From an uncultured Selenomonadales bacterium (GTDB lineage: Bacteria > Bacillota > Negativicutes > Selenomonadales > Selenomonadaceae), in NCBI GenBank assembly GCA_946403735.1, contig CAMJAZ010000088.1:1-6851 (forward strand): a stretch of 6,851 bases of DNA, in the 5' to 3' direction. Position numbers and translations under genes: made by a program. Below the pieces are notes generated by a model. The model saw only the letters and a program-made list of their open reading frames with translations, ran no database searches and had not been told where the DNA came from. Shown here one piece after another: positions 1-5,591 of the stretch. Position 1 is the first letter of the stretch, and the number at the start of each line of letters is the position of its first letter.

Positions 1-36
1 GTTCAGTTTTCAAGGAGTCCTGAGCGAATCAGCTTG
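1..36 (-). promoter_or_regulatory. rRNA operon leader with boxA-like antitermination element, running off the left edge
   Basis: On the minus strand, positions 14 to 1 read CTTGAAAACTGAAC, which closely resembles the conserved boxA-like leader (CTTTGAAAACT...) upstream of 16S rRNA in Bacillota. Just before it is a small imperfect hairpin: CAAG (33-36) pairs with CTTG (11-14) and CTGA (29-32) pairs with TCAG (20-23), with a five-base bulge, like a boxB placed ahead of boxA. A strong promoter lies immediately upstream. The rRNA genes themselves are outside the window, so the assignment to an rRNA operon is inference from leader and promoter together. A similar motif can also occur in 16S-23S spacers, but the adjacent promoter argues for the operon start. 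Confidence 0.7.
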
Positions 37-39
37 CAT

Positions 40-91
40 AGGATACTACACCTTTTCTCTTTTGTCAACCCCCTTTTTTAAAAAATTTTTT
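40..91 (-). promoter_or_regulatory. Strong promoter with UP-like element, probably rrn
   Basis: Read on the minus strand, a perfect -35 TTGACA (63-68) and a -10 TATCCT (40-45) are separated by exactly 17 bp. Upstream of the -35 is a run of C/G followed by the 12-bp A6T6 tract at 80-91, which fits an UP element contacting the polymerase alpha subunit. Transcription would start near position 33 and run leftward through the boxA-like leader. The consensus -35, ideal spacing and UP-like tract fit a highly expressed stable-RNA promoter. Confidence 0.7.
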
Positions 92-169
92 ATATGACTC
101 AAAATCCTTTTGTACCGTAACTTTTTACGTAAAAGCTGGTAAAAATATCTTCTAAAATAATTTAACATC

Positions 170-199
170 TTGCGAAAACATAAACCGTTTTGCTAAACT
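170..199 (+). promoter_or_regulatory. Candidate promoter of cbiC
   Basis: A possible -35 TTGCGA (170-175) and an extended -10 TGCTAAACT (191-199, hexamer TAAACT at 194-199) are separated by 18 bp. Transcription would start near 206, leaving a leader of under 30 nt before the TTG start. The match is moderate, but cbiC has no other gene upstream on its strand, so it needs a promoter in this gap. There is no room here for a cobalamin riboswitch, and I see none. Confidence 0.4.
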
Positions 200-217
200 T
201 TCTTCGACAAAATTTTT

Positions 218-223
218 AAGGAG
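218..223 (+). promoter_or_regulatory. Ribosome binding site deciding the TTG start of cbiC
   Basis: AAGGAG lies 10 nt before the TTG at 234. The first in-frame ATG (276) has no such site and would remove the conserved N-terminal segment, so TTG is preferred. Confidence 0.75.
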
Positions 224-233
224 TGAAATTTTT

Positions 234-869
234 TTGAACTTTATACAAAATCCTGCGCAAATTGAAAATCGTAGCATGGAAATAATCGCGCCGTACATTG
301 CAGACTTAAATTTAACTTTTGAGGAAACAAAAATTTATTCGCGAATCATTCACGCGGCAGGTGATGTTGAGTACGCGCCGCTGATTAAAATTCATCCAAA
401 CGCGATTAATTCGGCTAAGTCGGCGATTCTGCGCGGAGCAAATATTTTCACCGATGTTGAAATGGTACGTACTGGCATTAACAAGCGGACGTTAAAAAAT
501 TTTGGCGGAGAAGTTTTATGCAAAGTTGCTGATGACGACACTAAAAAATTTGCGACTGAAAAAAATATTACGCGGTCAATGGCGGCAATGCGAATTTTCG
601 GCGAAAAGTTAAACGGCGCGATTGTTGCTGTTGGGAATGCACCTACTGCATTATTTGAAGTTTTACGGCTTGTACGTGAAGAAAATATTTTACCTGCCGC
701 AATTATCGGCGTTCCTGTCGGCTTTGTTGGCGCGGCTGATTCAAAGGCAGAACTTGCCGCGCAAAATAAAATTCCCTTCATAACCGTTTCTGGTACGAAG
801 GGTGGAAGTTCAATCGCAGTAGCCACCGTTAATGCAATTTTGTACTTGCTGGATAATTCACGCGATTAA
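234..869 (+). CDS. cbiC: Precorrin-8X methylmutase (cobalt-precorrin-8 methylmutase)
   Basis: The product, 211 aa, is a full-length CbiC/CobH protein. This enzyme moves the C-11 methyl group to C-12 of (cobalt-)precorrin-8 to give hydrogenobyrinic acid or cobyrinic acid, in the cytoplasm, during cobalamin synthesis. Family signatures visible are RIIHAAGD (37-44) with His40 matching the catalytic histidine of CobH, TDVEMV (73-78), TRSMAAMR (113-120), VGNAPTAL (133-140), GVPVGFVGAADSK (159-171) and SGTKGGS (186-192). The usual Arg in the GRKGGS motif appears to be Thr188. Translation starts at TTG after a good ribosome binding site. The gene is monocistronic here: its neighbours are a divergent rRNA promoter and the convergent obg, with only 32 bp to the obg stop codon. 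That is unusual, because cbiC normally sits inside a cobalamin operon. Whether the rest of the pathway is elsewhere in the genome cannot be seen. Confidence 0.95.
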   Translation: MNFIQNPAQIENRSMEIIAPYIADLNLTFEETKIYSRIIHAAGDVEYAPLIKIHPNAINSAKSAILRGANIFTDVEMVRTGINKRTLKNFGGEVLCKVADDDTKKFATEKNITRSMAAMRIFGEKLNGAIVAVGNAPTALFEVLRLVREENILPAAIIGVPVGFVGAADSKAELAAQNKIPFITVSGTKGGSSIAVATVNAILYLLDNSRD

Positions 870-901
870 GTTAGCGTTCATATTTTTTATTGGCAATGAT
901 T

Positions 902-2188
902 TTATTCGCGCCATTCAAATTCCATTTTGCCAATGTGAACAGTCATTCCTTCTTTAATGCCGCGTTCCTTAAGTTTAGCATCAAGATTTTTCATTCGCCA
1001 AATGAATTGAAAACGGCGTAAACCTTCCGAGTTGTCAAAATTTGTCATGGCAACAATTTTTTCCAAATTTTTATTGCGGACGATAAATTCAGCGGCGTCA
1101 TTGCGCGTGATTGTAACTTCGTCGTCATCTTTGTCGAGGTCGAAAACTTTCACTTCGTCAACAGCGGCAATAGGTTCAACTTCCGCGCCGTGTTTATCAA
1201 GCCATTCGCCAACGTACTTTATAAGTTCATTAACATTTTGACGAGTGACGGCGGATATTGCAAAAAATTTTATATCGTTGTCCTGCGCGAGCTTTTCAAG
1301 TTTAGGTAAATTTTCTTGAGCTTGCGGCAGGTCAATTTTATTTGCAACTAAAATTTGAGTACGTGCGGCAAGATTTTCGCTGTACTTTTTCAATTCAAAA
1401 TTTATCTTGTGAAAATCTTCGACGGGGTCACGACCTTCAACGGCGGCGGCGTCGACAACGTGCAAAATTAATTTCGTTCGTTCGACGTGGCGTAAAAATT
1501 CGTGTCCAAGTCCAACGCCTTCAGCCGCGCCCTCAATCAAGCCAGGAATGTCCGCCATGACAAAATTTTTTTCGTAGTCAAGCTTGACGACGCCTAAAAC
1601 TGGAATTAACGTCGTGAAGTGGTAATCGGCAATTTCTGGACGCGCTTCACTTACCGATGCGATTAAACTTGATTTGCCAACGCTTGGATAGCCAACAAGT
1701 CCAACATCAGCTAAAAGTTTCAGTTCCAAAAGTAATTCGCGACTTTCACCAGGTTCACCGAGTTCAGCGAAAGTTGGAGCGCGACGCGACGACGTTTTAA
1801 ATTTTGCATTACCGCGACCACCTCTGCCGCCTTTCGCAACGATAACGCGCTGATTCGGCAAAGTTAAATCAGCTAGAATTTCACCAGTCACGGCATCTTT
1901 AACGACAGTCCCACGCGGAACTTTTATAATGCGATCTTCAGCGCCGCGTCCGTACTGATTTTTAGTTTCGCCATTTTCACCATTCTTGCCGACGAATTTT
2001 TTATTGTAGCGGAAATTTAAAAGAGTGTTGACGTTTTCATCTACAAGCAGAACAATATCAGCGCCCTTGCCACCATCACCGCCATCGGGTCCACCTTTCG
2101 GCACAAACTTTTCACGCCGAAATGAAGATTTACCATTCCCGCCGTCACCAGCTTTTACAAAAATTTTGCTTTTATCAATAAATTGCAT
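902..2188 (-). CDS. obg: Obg family GTPase, 50S ribosome assembly
   Basis: This 428-aa protein is a complete Obg/CgtA GTPase. The family acts in late 50S subunit assembly and links growth to the stringent response; it is generally essential. The N-terminal glycine-rich Obg fold covers about residues 1-158 (AGDGGNGK at 13-20, GGPDGGDGGKG at 32-42, AKGGRGGRGN at 118-127). The G domain follows: P-loop GYPSVGKS (166-173), switch I FTT (191-193), DIPGLIEG (213-220), NKID (283-286) and the G5 SAV (312-314). The C-terminal OCT domain covers about 346-425. The start is ATG at 2188 with GAGGTG 5 nt upstream. It lies 4 bp downstream of the DUF262-DUF1524 gene, and I see no convincing promoter of its own, so it is probably expressed by read-through and coupling. 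obg often follows rplU-rpmA in Bacillota; here it does not. No clear terminator follows it. Confidence 0.97.
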   Translation of the reverse strand: MQFIDKSKIFVKAGDGGNGKSSFRREKFVPKGGPDGGDGGKGADIVLLVDENVNTLLNFRYNKKFVGKNGENGETKNQYGRGAEDRIIKVPRGTVVKDAVTGEILADLTLPNQRVIVAKGGRGGRGNAKFKTSSRRAPTFAELGEPGESRELLLELKLLADVGLVGYPSVGKSSLIASVSEARPEIADYHFTTLIPVLGVVKLDYEKNFVMADIPGLIEGAAEGVGLGHEFLRHVERTKLILHVVDAAAVEGRDPVEDFHKINFELKKYSENLAARTQILVANKIDLPQAQENLPKLEKLAQDNDIKFFAISAVTRQNVNELIKYVGEWLDKHGAEVEPIAAVDEVKVFDLDKDDDEVTITRNDAAEFIVRNKNLEKIVAMTNFDNSEGLRRFQFIWRMKNLDAKLKERGIKEGMTVHIGKMEFEWRE

Positions 2189-2192
2189 AAGT

Positions 2193-3923
2193 TCACCTCA
2201 ATAAATTATTTTGCGCTAAAAATTCCATAAACGCCGAAAAAATTTTTTCATTGCGTTCCAAAATATCGTATTCCGTAAAATCTGCCTTCGTACTAGCAAT
2301 TTGGCGAAGTTCACGAATCATCGTACCTTTAATTTCCTGCCGCCCCTTCGTGTAGCCGAGATAATATTTTTTCTTATCTTCAAAGCGATAATCTGACGCG
2401 CGAATATTTATCCGCTTTTCCAACAACGCCTTATTGCCTAAAAGTTCCAAATTTCTTTCATCATTAAGCGGCGAAAAATCGTTGCGTCTGACGGCATAAA
2501 TATGTTCAATCTCAAGTCGCGTATCAATCGGCGGCAAATTCTGCGCGGTATCTTTAAAAGTCCACCACGCTAACATTGAACGAGTGATTCTGCGCGAATT
2601 GGAAAAGTTCATCTCCCGCATTTTTTCAAAAAAAATTTTTTCATCTTGCCGATAATCTTTGAAAATCAATTCTTTTCCGTGCAAAATGTTTGCAAACTCC
2701 AAAAAAAACGGACGGCGAATAGATTGTACACCAGCATTTATTACGCCAAACATCCAAATTAACGCCGTGATTTTATTGAGGAATTTATAAAACTTTTCAT
2801 CGCTCAACATATTTTGAGAATCACGGTTGCCCATAAAGTACAGCGAAACCATATAAGCCCAAATGTTATACGGCGCGTAACTCAAAATGTAAATTTGCCT
2901 TAACACGCGCTCTGAAAAACGTTCCGTGTCACGGTTGATAACGTCATCCCAAAAATTTGCTAGCGTCATCAAGTCTTCAAAAGTTTTAGCGTCTTGCAAA
3001 ACGGCATAATTATTTTTTTCGTAGTAGGGGCGCAAACCTTGAAACGTATCATTTTTTGTACCACTACGTGCCAGCAAATAATACATATACCGCATAAAAA
3101 GATCGTCAAGCGGCGTACCTGTGCGCGGGCGAAAATTTTTATTGCAGAGGCGCTCCAAATCTTTCCAACGGCTTACAAAATTTTCTTTTTCAGATTTACC
3201 TTGACGCTGATAAAATTTATAAAACTGCGCCTTGAAAATATCTGAATCAGAAAGCGGCATACCTCTATCATTTAGCGTCGTAAAAATGCGAAGCGCAGTA
3301 CTTTGCGAATTTGTTTCAATCGGCAGTAAAATACAGTTGTCCAAAATTCTTTTTGGAAAGATTGAAAAATTATCTGGCGTGAAAAATTTGAATTCATCAA
3401 TTTTCTTTTGGAAGAAACGATAATTTTCAGCATAATTGCTTTTATCTTCCTTCGTCGATTCGCCAGTAAAAATAATTTTTTTAAATTCCGCGTTATTTTC
3501 TTCAGTGGCAATTTCGGAAGTTATCTTGCACGTGGAAAAATCGGGGTTATCGTCTTTATCCATTCGCCAAATACATTCTGCAATTCTGTCACGAACTCTA
3601 TGTTTTGTTTCGCCGAAAGCTTGATAAAATGCGCGGAGCAAAAGTAAAAGCGTAATCAAACGTTGCTGACCGTCTATAACTTCGTTTTGACTGTACGCGT
3701 TGCCAAAAGTTAAAATCGTCCCTAAAAAATATTCGTCTTTATCTGCGTCGAAAGATTCAGCGTCACCATTTGGAAATGAAAATTCTTTCAAATCTTCCCA
3801 TAAAGTTTCGCAATGATCAATCGTCCACGAATACGGGCGTTGATAATCTGGGATTAAAAATTTCACACCGCGTTTTGTAAAAACTTCTTGTACACTTTTT
3901 CTTTCAATATTAAGACTAGACAT
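2193..3923 (-). CDS. DUF262-DUF1524 protein, single-chain GmrSD-like nuclease, probable anti-phage defence
   Basis: This 576-aa protein carries both halves of the GmrSD family in one chain. The DUF262 (GmrS-like, ParB/Srx-fold NTPase) part shows IPDYQRPYSW (24-33), EYFLGTI (64-70), VIDGQQR (82-88) and the FxxxNxxGxxLSxxD signature (214-228, with Asn218, Gly221 and Asp228). A helical middle follows. The DUF1524 (GmrD-like, HNH/His-Me finger nuclease) part shows EIEHI (471-475) with candidate catalytic His474, then LLGNKALLEKRIN (494-506) and the F-x-x-K-K-x-Y segment (514-520). Relatives include type IV restriction enzymes that cut modified phage DNA, BrxU and SspE. No BREX or phosphorothioation genes are present here, so a stand-alone type IV-like role is the best inference; the substrate is unknown. 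The ATG at 3923 has GGGGGA (3929-3934) 5 nt upstream. It has its own promoter and is followed directly by obg. No frameshift or missing key motif is seen. Confidence 0.88.
   Translation of the reverse strand: MSSLNIERKSVQEVFTKRGVKFLIPDYQRPYSWTIDHCETLWEDLKEFSFPNGDAESFDADKDEYFLGTILTFGNAYSQNEVIDGQQRLITLLLLLRAFYQAFGETKHRVRDRIAECIWRMDKDDNPDFSTCKITSEIATEENNAEFKKIIFTGESTKEDKSNYAENYRFFQKKIDEFKFFTPDNFSIFPKRILDNCILLPIETNSQSTALRIFTTLNDRGMPLSDSDIFKAQFYKFYQRQGKSEKENFVSRWKDLERLCNKNFRPRTGTPLDDLFMRYMYYLLARSGTKNDTFQGLRPYYEKNNYAVLQDAKTFEDLMTLANFWDDVINRDTERFSERVLRQIYILSYAPYNIWAYMVSLYFMGNRDSQNMLSDEKFYKFLNKITALIWMFGVINAGVQSIRRPFFLEFANILHGKELIFKDYRQDEKIFFEKMREMNFSNSRRITRSMLAWWTFKDTAQNLPPIDTRLEIEHIYAVRRNDFSPLNDERNLELLGNKALLEKRINIRASDYRFEDKKKYYLGYTKGRQEIKGTMIRELRQIASTKADFTEYDILERNEKIFSAFMEFLAQNNLLR
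2194..2199 (-). promoter_or_regulatory. obg ribosome binding site overlapping the upstream stop codon
   Basis: GAGGTG on the minus strand lies 5 nt before the obg ATG. It shares bases with the TGA (2193-2195) that ends the DUF262-DUF1524 gene. Ribosomes terminating on the upstream gene would sit directly on this site, which suggests translational coupling. Confidence 0.75.
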
Positions 3924-3952
3924 AAAATTCCCCCGTAAAAAATTTTTCCGTA

Positions 3953-3982
3953 ATTATAGCACAAAAAAACCGCGACGTTGAA
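3953..3982 (-). promoter_or_regulatory. Promoter of the DUF262-DUF1524/obg operon
   Basis: On the minus strand there is a perfect -10 TATAAT (3953-3958). A weak -35 TTCAAC (3977-3982) sits 18 bp away, inside the loop of the preceding terminator. Transcription would start near 3946, giving a leader of about 23 nt that contains an A6T5 tract and the GGGGGA ribosome binding site. The -10 is strong evidence; the -35 is poor, so the promoter may be weak or activator-dependent. Confidence 0.55.
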
Positions 3983-3988
3983 TCGCGG
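3963..3988 (-). terminator. Intrinsic terminator of the cbiK-superoxide reductase operon
   Basis: On the minus strand a 6-bp GC-rich stem, CCGCGA (3988 to 3983) with TCGCGG (3975 to 3970), encloses a 7-nt loop and is followed at once by seven T residues (3969 to 3963). This is a classical Rho-independent terminator for the leftward operon. The other strand has only an interrupted T-rich run after the stem, so it works best leftward. Confidence 0.85.
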
Positions 3989-4015
3989 AAGTTTTAGTTT
4001 TAAAAATTAAATTCC

Positions 4016-4050
4016 ATTACGAATTACGCATTAAGCATTCCTAATTAAAT
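4016..4050. repeat. Degenerate heptamer tandem repeat
   Basis: Five consecutive 7-bp units fill 4016-4050: ATTACGA, ATTACGC, ATTAAGC, ATTCCTA and ATTAAAT. A partial ATTCC lies just before them at 4011-4015. All units begin with ATT and the first three differ by one or two bases. The run ends on the stop codon of the superoxide reductase gene and occupies its 3' untranslated region. I cannot see whether it recurs in the genome. Confidence 0.55.
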
Positions 4051-4433
4051 TAAATTTTCGCCATCCAAAGACCATGCAAATTGCAGTACTCATAAGCGGC
4101 AATCGGTTCATCGTCATCAGCAACGGTAAATGTAACTTCAGGCGTATCAGCAGGCGTCAAGTTGCGATACTGTCCACCTTTTTTCGTCTGCAGATAAATC
4201 CACTGAATCAAATGGGCATCAGTCATTGGGTGAGTGACGCTACCGACTTTGACAGTAATTTTTTTGCCGTCAACTTCAACAACTGGCACGTGTTTTTCCT
4301 GCGCGGCGTCTGTAGTATTAGCTACAAGCGGTTTCATAGGGCTACCGTTACAAAAAATTTCGTCTGTCCCCTTGAGAATCAGCATTGCCATAGTTTTTTT
4401 ATCTTCGCTAAGAAAAATTCTTCCACCAGCCAT
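4050..4433 (-). CDS. Superoxide reductase (desulfoferrodoxin/neelaredoxin family) with degenerate centre I
   Basis: This 127-aa cytoplasmic protein reduces superoxide to hydrogen peroxide without making oxygen, a typical defence in anaerobes. The C-terminal catalytic domain is intact: the EKH motif (46-48, with the catalytic Glu-Lys pair), VGSVTHPM (63-70), AHLIQW (73-78) and YCNLHGLW (116-123). The expected Fe ligands are His48, His68, His74, Cys117 and His120. The N-terminal domain aligns with the desulforedoxin domain of desulfoferrodoxin (the SPMKPLVANTTDAAQ region, 31-45), but only Cys28 remains of the four cysteines that bind centre I. It therefore resembles the class III enzymes (Treponema type). 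The start is ATG at 4433; a TTG at 4448 in the same frame lies inside the ribosome binding site and is rejected. It follows cbiK by 45 bp without a visible promoter and is followed by a terminator, so it is probably the second gene of that operon. Confidence 0.93.
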   Translation of the reverse strand: MAGGRIFLSEDKKTMAMLILKGTDEIFCNGSPMKPLVANTTDAAQEKHVPVVEVDGKKITVKVGSVTHPMTDAHLIQWIYLQTKKGGQYRNLTPADTPEVTFTVADDDEPIAAYEYCNLHGLWMAKI

Positions 4434-4439
4434 ATTTAT

Positions 4440-4446
4440 CACCTCC
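4440..4446 (-). promoter_or_regulatory. Ribosome binding site deciding the superoxide reductase start
   Basis: GGAGGTG lies 6 nt before the ATG at 4433. The longer in-frame reading would begin with a TTG overlapping this site, so it cannot be the start. Confidence 0.85.
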
Positions 4447-4478
4447 AAAAATTTTTTCTATCAAATACTAACTACTTT

Positions 4479-5462
4479 CTATTGAACCAATGCGTTCCAG
4501 CCTTCGTTAGCGCGTTCAACGTAAATATTACGGATATTTTGATTTTCGCCGAGTCCGTGCAAGTACGTTTCAACTTTAAAACCTTTGCTTTCCAAAATAC
4601 TTTTATGTGAATCAGGTTCATTGCCAGCCATATCATTATTAGCGTGGTCGCCTGCAACCATCATCATCGGCATTAAAATAATTTTTTCGACGTGGTGCAT
4701 TTTCAATCTTCCTGCAACATCCTCAAGCGCGGGCCAGCCTTCGACGGTGTAAATATGTACGTCATTGCGTTTCATTTCGCGCAATTTATTTTGAATCACT
4801 GAATAATAAGCGTTGGAAGGATCGGGCGTACCATGAGCCATTAACATTATCGCCGTGCCTTTTTTGTACTGCGGGAAATTCATTGCTTCCATAACTTCTG
4901 TAACGTCGTCAGCTTGATTTTCTTGTCCCTGCCAATACATAAGCGGTGTTGCAAGCGTCATTTTCTTGAACTGCGTTTTATATTCGTGGAAAAGTGCAAC
5001 GTCGTACTTGTACTCAATGCCAGGAATGACGGCAAGCGGTACAAGTTCAATTCGTGTGTAACCTTCACGTTTGAGTTGAGCTAAAGCATCTTCAGGCGTC
5101 GGATAATCGCATTTGCCTTCATCTTCAATCATATGTTTGCGGACGATGTGACTTGTAAACGCAGTGATAACTTTAACGCCAGGATGTGAATCAGCAATCG
5201 CCTTTGCAGTAGCGTCAATATTTTTCGTACGACTATCTTTGTAGGTCGTGCCGAAACTTAAAATTAAAATCGCGTCTTTGTTGGCAACATTTTTCATTTC
5301 AGGATTTTCATATTTCAATACGCCGATTTGCGTTGCCATTTGAAGTGCCGCTGGCGGGTTAGATACCTCGTCGCTAAGTTGATACGCCGCGTTTGCAGGA
5401 GTAACTCCAAAAATTGCCGTGCATGCTACCGTTACTGCCAAAAACTTTTTCCAATTCTTCAT
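4479..5462 (-). CDS. cbiK: Exported CbiK-type sirohydrochlorin cobaltochelatase
   Basis: The 327-aa product belongs to the CbiK family of class II chelatases, which insert cobalt into sirohydrochlorin at the start of anaerobic cobalamin synthesis. Visible motifs are LSFGTTYKDSR (68-78), AFTSHI (101-106), VIPGIEY (145-151), MAHGT (208-212, His210), VEGWP (240-244), VAGDHANND (269-277, His273) and HGLGE (302-306). His210 and His273 fit the two metal-binding histidines of CbiK. In the HGTxH motif I remember for cytoplasmic CbiK, the second His is Asp214 here. A signal peptide is clear: a basic start (KNWKK), a hydrophobic core to about residue 20 and an ANA-A site after residue 25. About 38 extra residues precede the chelatase fold. 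This resembles the periplasmic haem-binding CbiK of Desulfovibrio vulgaris, so the role may be haem or metal handling outside the cytoplasm. The start is ATG at 5462 with AAGGAG upstream; a TTG at 5480 lies too close to that site to be used. Confidence 0.92.
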   Translation of the reverse strand: MKNWKKFLAVTVACTAIFGVTPANAAYQLSDEVSNPPAALQMATQIGVLKYENPEMKNVANKDAILILSFGTTYKDSRTKNIDATAKAIADSHPGVKVITAFTSHIVRKHMIEDEGKCDYPTPEDALAQLKREGYTRIELVPLAVIPGIEYKYDVALFHEYKTQFKKMTLATPLMYWQGQENQADDVTEVMEAMNFPQYKKGTAIMLMAHGTPDPSNAYYSVIQNKLREMKRNDVHIYTVEGWPALEDVAGRLKMHHVEKIILMPMMMVAGDHANNDMAGNEPDSHKSILESKGFKVETYLHGLGENQNIRNIYVERANEGWNALVQ

Positions 5463-5470
5463 TAAAATTT

Positions 5471-5476
5471 CTCCTT
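5471..5476 (-). promoter_or_regulatory. Ribosome binding site deciding the cbiK start
   Basis: AAGGAG lies 8 nt before the ATG at 5462. The alternative TTG at 5480 would put the binding site inside the coding region and add six residues ahead of a normal signal peptide, so ATG is chosen. Confidence 0.85.
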
Positions 5477-5502
5477 CCAAAAAAATATTTGACTGCGCCT
5501 AA

Positions 5503-5531
5503 ATAGTAATGCGGGATAACTGAATTGTCAA
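5503..5531 (-). promoter_or_regulatory. Promoter of the cbiK-superoxide reductase operon
   Basis: On the minus strand a perfect -35 TTGACA (5526-5531) is followed after exactly 17 bp by -10 TACTAT (5503-5508). Transcription would start near 5496, leaving a leader of about 34 nt. This is a good vegetative sigma factor promoter. The short leader leaves no room for a cobalamin riboswitch. Confidence 0.75.
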
Positions 5532-5560
5532 ATAATTTTTTTGAGAATAAAACTTATTTG

Positions 5561-5591
5561 TATTTTATGATAAAAATTTTTTCATAAAATA
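5561..5591. promoter_or_regulatory. Perfect 10-bp inverted repeat, candidate operator between divergent promoters
   Basis: TATTTTATGA (5561-5570) and TCATAAAATA (5582-5591) form a perfect inverted repeat with an 11-bp A/T-only spacer. The centres of the two arms are 21 bp apart, two helical turns, as expected for a dimeric repressor. The right arm overlaps the -35 of the rightward oxidoreductase promoter, and the left arm lies 30 bp upstream of the cbiK -35. No gene ends here, so a terminator is unlikely. The regulator is unknown; it does not match a Fur box that I can recognise. Confidence 0.55.

Noticed and set aside
123..134. 12-bp palindrome TTTTACGTAAAA between the rrn and cbiC promoters, as an operator
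   Set aside because: A single A/T-rich palindrome away from the -35 and -10 elements is easily due to chance; no second copy is near the other promoters.
392..826. 144-codon open frame on the minus strand opposite cbiC
   Set aside because: It lies entirely inside a clearly identified cbiC, has no recognisable domain, and is explained by codon bias of the plus-strand gene.
860..888. Possible cbiC terminator: ACGC/GCGT followed by a T-rich stretch
   Set aside because: The stem is only 4 bp with a 10-nt loop and the T-tract is displaced; too weak to annotate.
889..934. 8-bp inverted repeat ATTGGCAA/TTGCCAAT around the 3' end of obg, as a possible terminator
   Set aside because: The loop is 30 nt and neither side is followed by a T-tract in the right direction, so it does not behave like an intrinsic terminator.
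4074..4610. 178-codon open frame on the plus strand opposite superoxide reductase and the end of cbiK
   Set aside because: No ribosome binding site precedes its ATG, it crosses two real genes and their spacer, and the translation is a Phe/Asn/Ser-rich string without family motifs.
5452..5462. Lipoprotein reading of the CbiK signal peptide through Cys14
   Set aside because: The residues before the Cys (TVA) do not fit a lipobox well and the hydrophobic stretch continues past it to a good ANA-A cleavage site.
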